This document shows, in pieces, positions 62,264-64,000 of a DNA stretch of 64,000 nucleotides (position 1 is the first letter of the stretch; each line of letters starts with the position of its first letter). The DNA is taken from contig CAWHBM010000001.1 of NCBI GenBank assembly GCA_963827725.1, positions 372,001 through 436,000 on the forward strand. Reading direction: 5' to 3'. The notes under the pieces were generated by a model. That model was not told the origin of the DNA, ran no database searches, and worked only from the letters and a program-made list of their open reading frames with translations. The DNA is from VAXT01 sp963827725 (GTDB lineage: Bacteria; Actinomycetota; Thermoleophilia; Gaiellales; Gaiellaceae). The translations under genes were made by a program, and so were the position numbers.

Positions 62264-62802
62264 TGGACGCGACCGGAGTCTTGCTCCTCGGCGGCCTGGG
62301 CCGCCGTTTCGGCTCGGTGAAGGCTCTTGCGCCGCTCGGCCCGGAGACGCTCGCCGAACGGGGCTGGCGGATTCTCGGCGACGCCTTCTCGCACCGGCTT
62401 GCGCTCGGCAAGGACGCCGACCAGCTGGGCTTGCCGTTTCCGCTTCTCGACGACGGGATCGCCGTCCGTGCCCCCATCGCCGGAGTGATTGCGGGCCTGC
62501 GGGTCTCCCCGACCCATGTTGCCGTCTTCCTCCCGGTCGATTGCCCGCTCATGACACCCGAGGCTCTCCACGCGCTCGCGGCCAACTGTGCCGAAGCAGC
62601 CGTGCCCGAGACCGGACCGCTCCCCGGGGCTTACGCCCGCAGCGCGCTTCCCGTGCTGGAGCAGTGCCTGGCAGCCGGTCGGCTCTCCCTCGACGAAGCC
62701 CTCGGCGAGCTGGACACGCGCACGATCGAGATCGACCCCGCGCTGCTTGCGAACGTGAACACCGAGCGGGACCTGGACCGACTACGGGCTTTCGCCAGGT
62801 AG
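62263..62802 (+). CDS. MobA-like nucleotidyltransferase
   Basis: 179 residues from GTG at 62263, overlapping the MFS stop (TAGTG). Begins GVLLLGGLGRRFGSVKALAPLG, the NTP-transferase loop LxGGxGxRxGxxKA, with FLPVDCPLMTPEAL as metal-binding region. Resembles molybdenum cofactor guanylyltransferase MobA. No other molybdopterin gene is near, so the substrate is only a family guess. Confidence 0.8.
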   Translation: MDATGVLLLGGLGRRFGSVKALAPLGPETLAERGWRILGDAFSHRLALGKDADQLGLPFPLLDDGIAVRAPIAGVIAGLRVSPTHVAVFLPVDCPLMTPEALHALAANCAEAAVPETGPLPGAYARSALPVLEQCLAAGRLSLDEALGELDTRTIEIDPALLANVNTERDLDRLRAFAR

Positions 62803-63234
62803 CGCTTTCTCGGAGTCCTGCGGCGGGCGGCGCTCCGGATAGCGCGGCAGCCCGTCGTCCGGGATTGGCTCCCACGCGGCGGCATACGCGACGAACTGTC
62901 GAAGGCTCGGCTTGACGCCCGGGTCGCTGTCAAATGCGCTCATCCGCACTCCAGCGGGCAGGCCTGTCTCGAGATCGTTGCTCCAGAGAGCACTGCCGCA
63001 TGCTGAACAGAAGACCTTCGGAGCGCCGTCCGACGGCTCGAAGGCCCGCAAGAGGTCCTCGCCCTCGGTCACGCGCAGCGAGCCGGGTGTGATTCGAGCC
63101 TGCGCGGACGAAGCAGTGCCGGTGCGCCGCTGGCAGCGCGTGCAGTGGCAGTAGCTGGCGTAGAGCGGCGGCTCGGTCACCTCGAAGCGCACTGCGCCGC
63201 AGAGACAACGTCCGGTCAGGGGCAGCTCGGCCAT
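62782..63234 (-). CDS. GFA (glutathione-dependent formaldehyde-activating) family protein
   Basis: 150 residues from ATG at 63234. Zinc-binding cysteines CLCGAVRF, YCHCTRCQRRTG and VFCSACGSALW, the complete GFA/CENP-V pattern. Most such proteins have unknown substrates despite the name. Its stop overlaps the convergent MobA-like gene by 21 bases. Confidence 0.88.
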   Translation of the reverse strand: MAELPLTGRCLCGAVRFEVTEPPLYASYCHCTRCQRRTGTASSAQARITPGSLRVTEGEDLLRAFEPSDGAPKVFCSACGSALWSNDLETGLPAGVRMSAFDSDPGVKPSLRQFVAYAAAWEPIPDDGLPRYPERRPPQDSEKALPGESP

Positions 63235-63245
63235 ATGGAGGGAGT

Positions 63246-64000
63246 TTAGGACGGGTCTATGCCCCAGGTGAGACCTTGGGGCTCCAGCGCGCCTGCGACG
63301 AACCGGCGGCCCCCGCCGTTGGTAGCGACGACGTAGATGCCCGCCTCCACGCAGCAGGAGACTTGGTAGGCGAAGTAGCGCGAGTCGGGCGACCACGCGA
63401 GCCCGGAAGCGCTTCCCGTACCGGGCACGCGCCGCTGACCGGTTCCGTTGGGGTTCATGATCCAGATGCCGTTGTTCCTGAGGACCGCGATCCGTCGGCC
63501 GTCAGGCGACCACGCCGTATCCGAGCCACCTTTCGCGATGCGGCGCTGCCGTGTCCCGTTGGTGCGCATCAACCAGATCTCTCTCGATCCGCGCGCGCCG
63601 CGCACGAACGCGATCGTTCGACCGTCGCTTGACCATGTCGGCGAGGAATCTCGCTTTCGCGTGACACGTTTGGGGCGACTGCCGTCTGCGTTCATGACCC
63701 AGATCCCGCGCCTGCCGAATGCGATCTTCCGGTCGTCGGGGGACCACGCGAGCCCGCCCTCCAGCGAATACCTCGGCAGCTTGATGAGTCTTCGGCCTTC
63801 GCCTCCGCTGTCCGGGACCAGGCCGATGCCGGATGATGCTCCGTAGTTGCAGGCGTAAGCGATCGACTGGCCACTGTGCGACCAGGCCGGTAGGACCTCG
63901 CTGCAGCCCGGATTCCGGGTCAAGTTGACCGAGCCGGACGTCCCGAGCCTGGTCGCAAAGAGCTCCCAGTTGTCGACGATGCCGGGATCCTCCGGCCAGA
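63246..64000 (-). CDS. C-terminal part of a TolB/WD40-like beta-propeller protein
   Basis: Open to the window edge; 250 codons visible. Repeated blades read LAWSPDDRKIAF...IWVMNADGSRPKRVTR, PTWSSDGRTIAF...IWLMRTNGTRQRRI, TAWSPDGRRIAVL...IWIMNPNGTGQRRV, a PD40-type propeller. Probably secreted or periplasmic. The true start lies outside the window. Confidence 0.85.
   Translation of the reverse strand, partial: WPEDPGIVDNWELFATRLGTSGSVNLTRNPGCSEVLPAWSHSGQSIAYACNYGASSGIGLVPDSGGEGRRLIKLPRYSLEGGLAWSPDDRKIAFGRRGIWVMNADGSRPKRVTRKRDSSPTWSSDGRTIAFVRGARGSREIWLMRTNGTRQRRIAKGGSDTAWSPDGRRIAVLRNNGIWIMNPNGTGQRRVPGTGSASGLAWSPDSRYFAYQVSCCVEAGIYVVATNGGGRRFVAGALEPQGLTWGIDPS

Overview
The window is a 64 kb piece of a high-GC bacterial chromosome, or metagenome contig. 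The gene style suggests an actinobacterium of the Thermoleophilia/Gaiellales-Solirubrobacterales type: very GC-rich coding, GTG/TTG starts, many ATGA/GTGA overlaps, alpha/beta-hydrolase-cyclase fusions, tandem UvrD-nucleases, DUF1059 and SHOCT proteins. That placement is inference. No rRNA, CRISPR array, prophage or transposase was recognised. About eighteen single-base frame breaks interrupt otherwise well-conserved genes, which looks more like residual assembly indels than wholesale gene decay.

Left part (1-28.5 kb). In order: two unrecognised genes; a ring-cleaving dioxygenase and esterase pair (mhqO/mhqD-like); a complete sugar ABC importer (ATPase, binding lipoprotein, two permeases, one with an extra Cna-B/SdrD-like domain in its outside loop); an NlpC/P60 peptidase; small-molecule enzymes (VOC, FAD oxidase, zinc alcohol dehydrogenase, cysteine-synthase-like enzyme). 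A CarH/LitR-like B12 light-sensing regulator sits in a three-gene overlapping unit and faces a DUF378-fasciclin pair across a promoter carrying six regularly spaced TNNAC(A/G) repeats. After this come an M14 peptidase, a Nudix-type regulator with a zinc reductase, a two-component system divergent from an MMPL transporter, and a hydrolase-cyclase fusion.

Central part (28.6-53.06 kb). This is the most unusual stretch. An intact tRNA-Asp gene lies at 52987-53060 (minus). Three further copies of its 3' half (44-49 bp) lie at 28595, 34106 and 36937, all in the same orientation. They divide the region into three consecutive segments of 5.5, 2.8 and 16 kb. Each partial copy is followed at 107-110 bp by a pair of short direct repeats with an 11-bp period. 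Segments I and III share a 330-bp right-end sequence. This reads as a tandem array of tRNA-integrated elements with no integrase in sight. Cargo I: a metalloid/sulfur-type operon (persulfide-dioxygenase-like MBL protein, MFS exporter, two methyltransferases, DUF1059) in which one methyltransferase has an in-frame TGA at a family cysteine position followed by a SECIS-like hairpin. Cargo II: YccF and a DUF697 GTPase. Cargo III: a GIY-YIG nuclease, a giant HATPase-DUF3883 protein, a DUF2225 protein, an AdnAB-like helicase-nuclease pair, several small or broken genes and a second YccF.

Right part (53-64 kb). A SnoaL-type protein is followed by a bifunctional homocysteine methyltransferase/methylenetetrahydrofolate reductase, preceded by a SAM-I-type riboswitch and a 15-codon upstream ORF. 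Next comes a 430-bp cluster of hairpins with co-varying repeats, then an SDR reductase, an ECF sigma factor, a cyclodeaminase, a subtilase-GAF pair, an MFS transporter fused to a cyclic-nucleotide-binding domain, a MobA-like protein, a GFA protein and a truncated beta-propeller protein.
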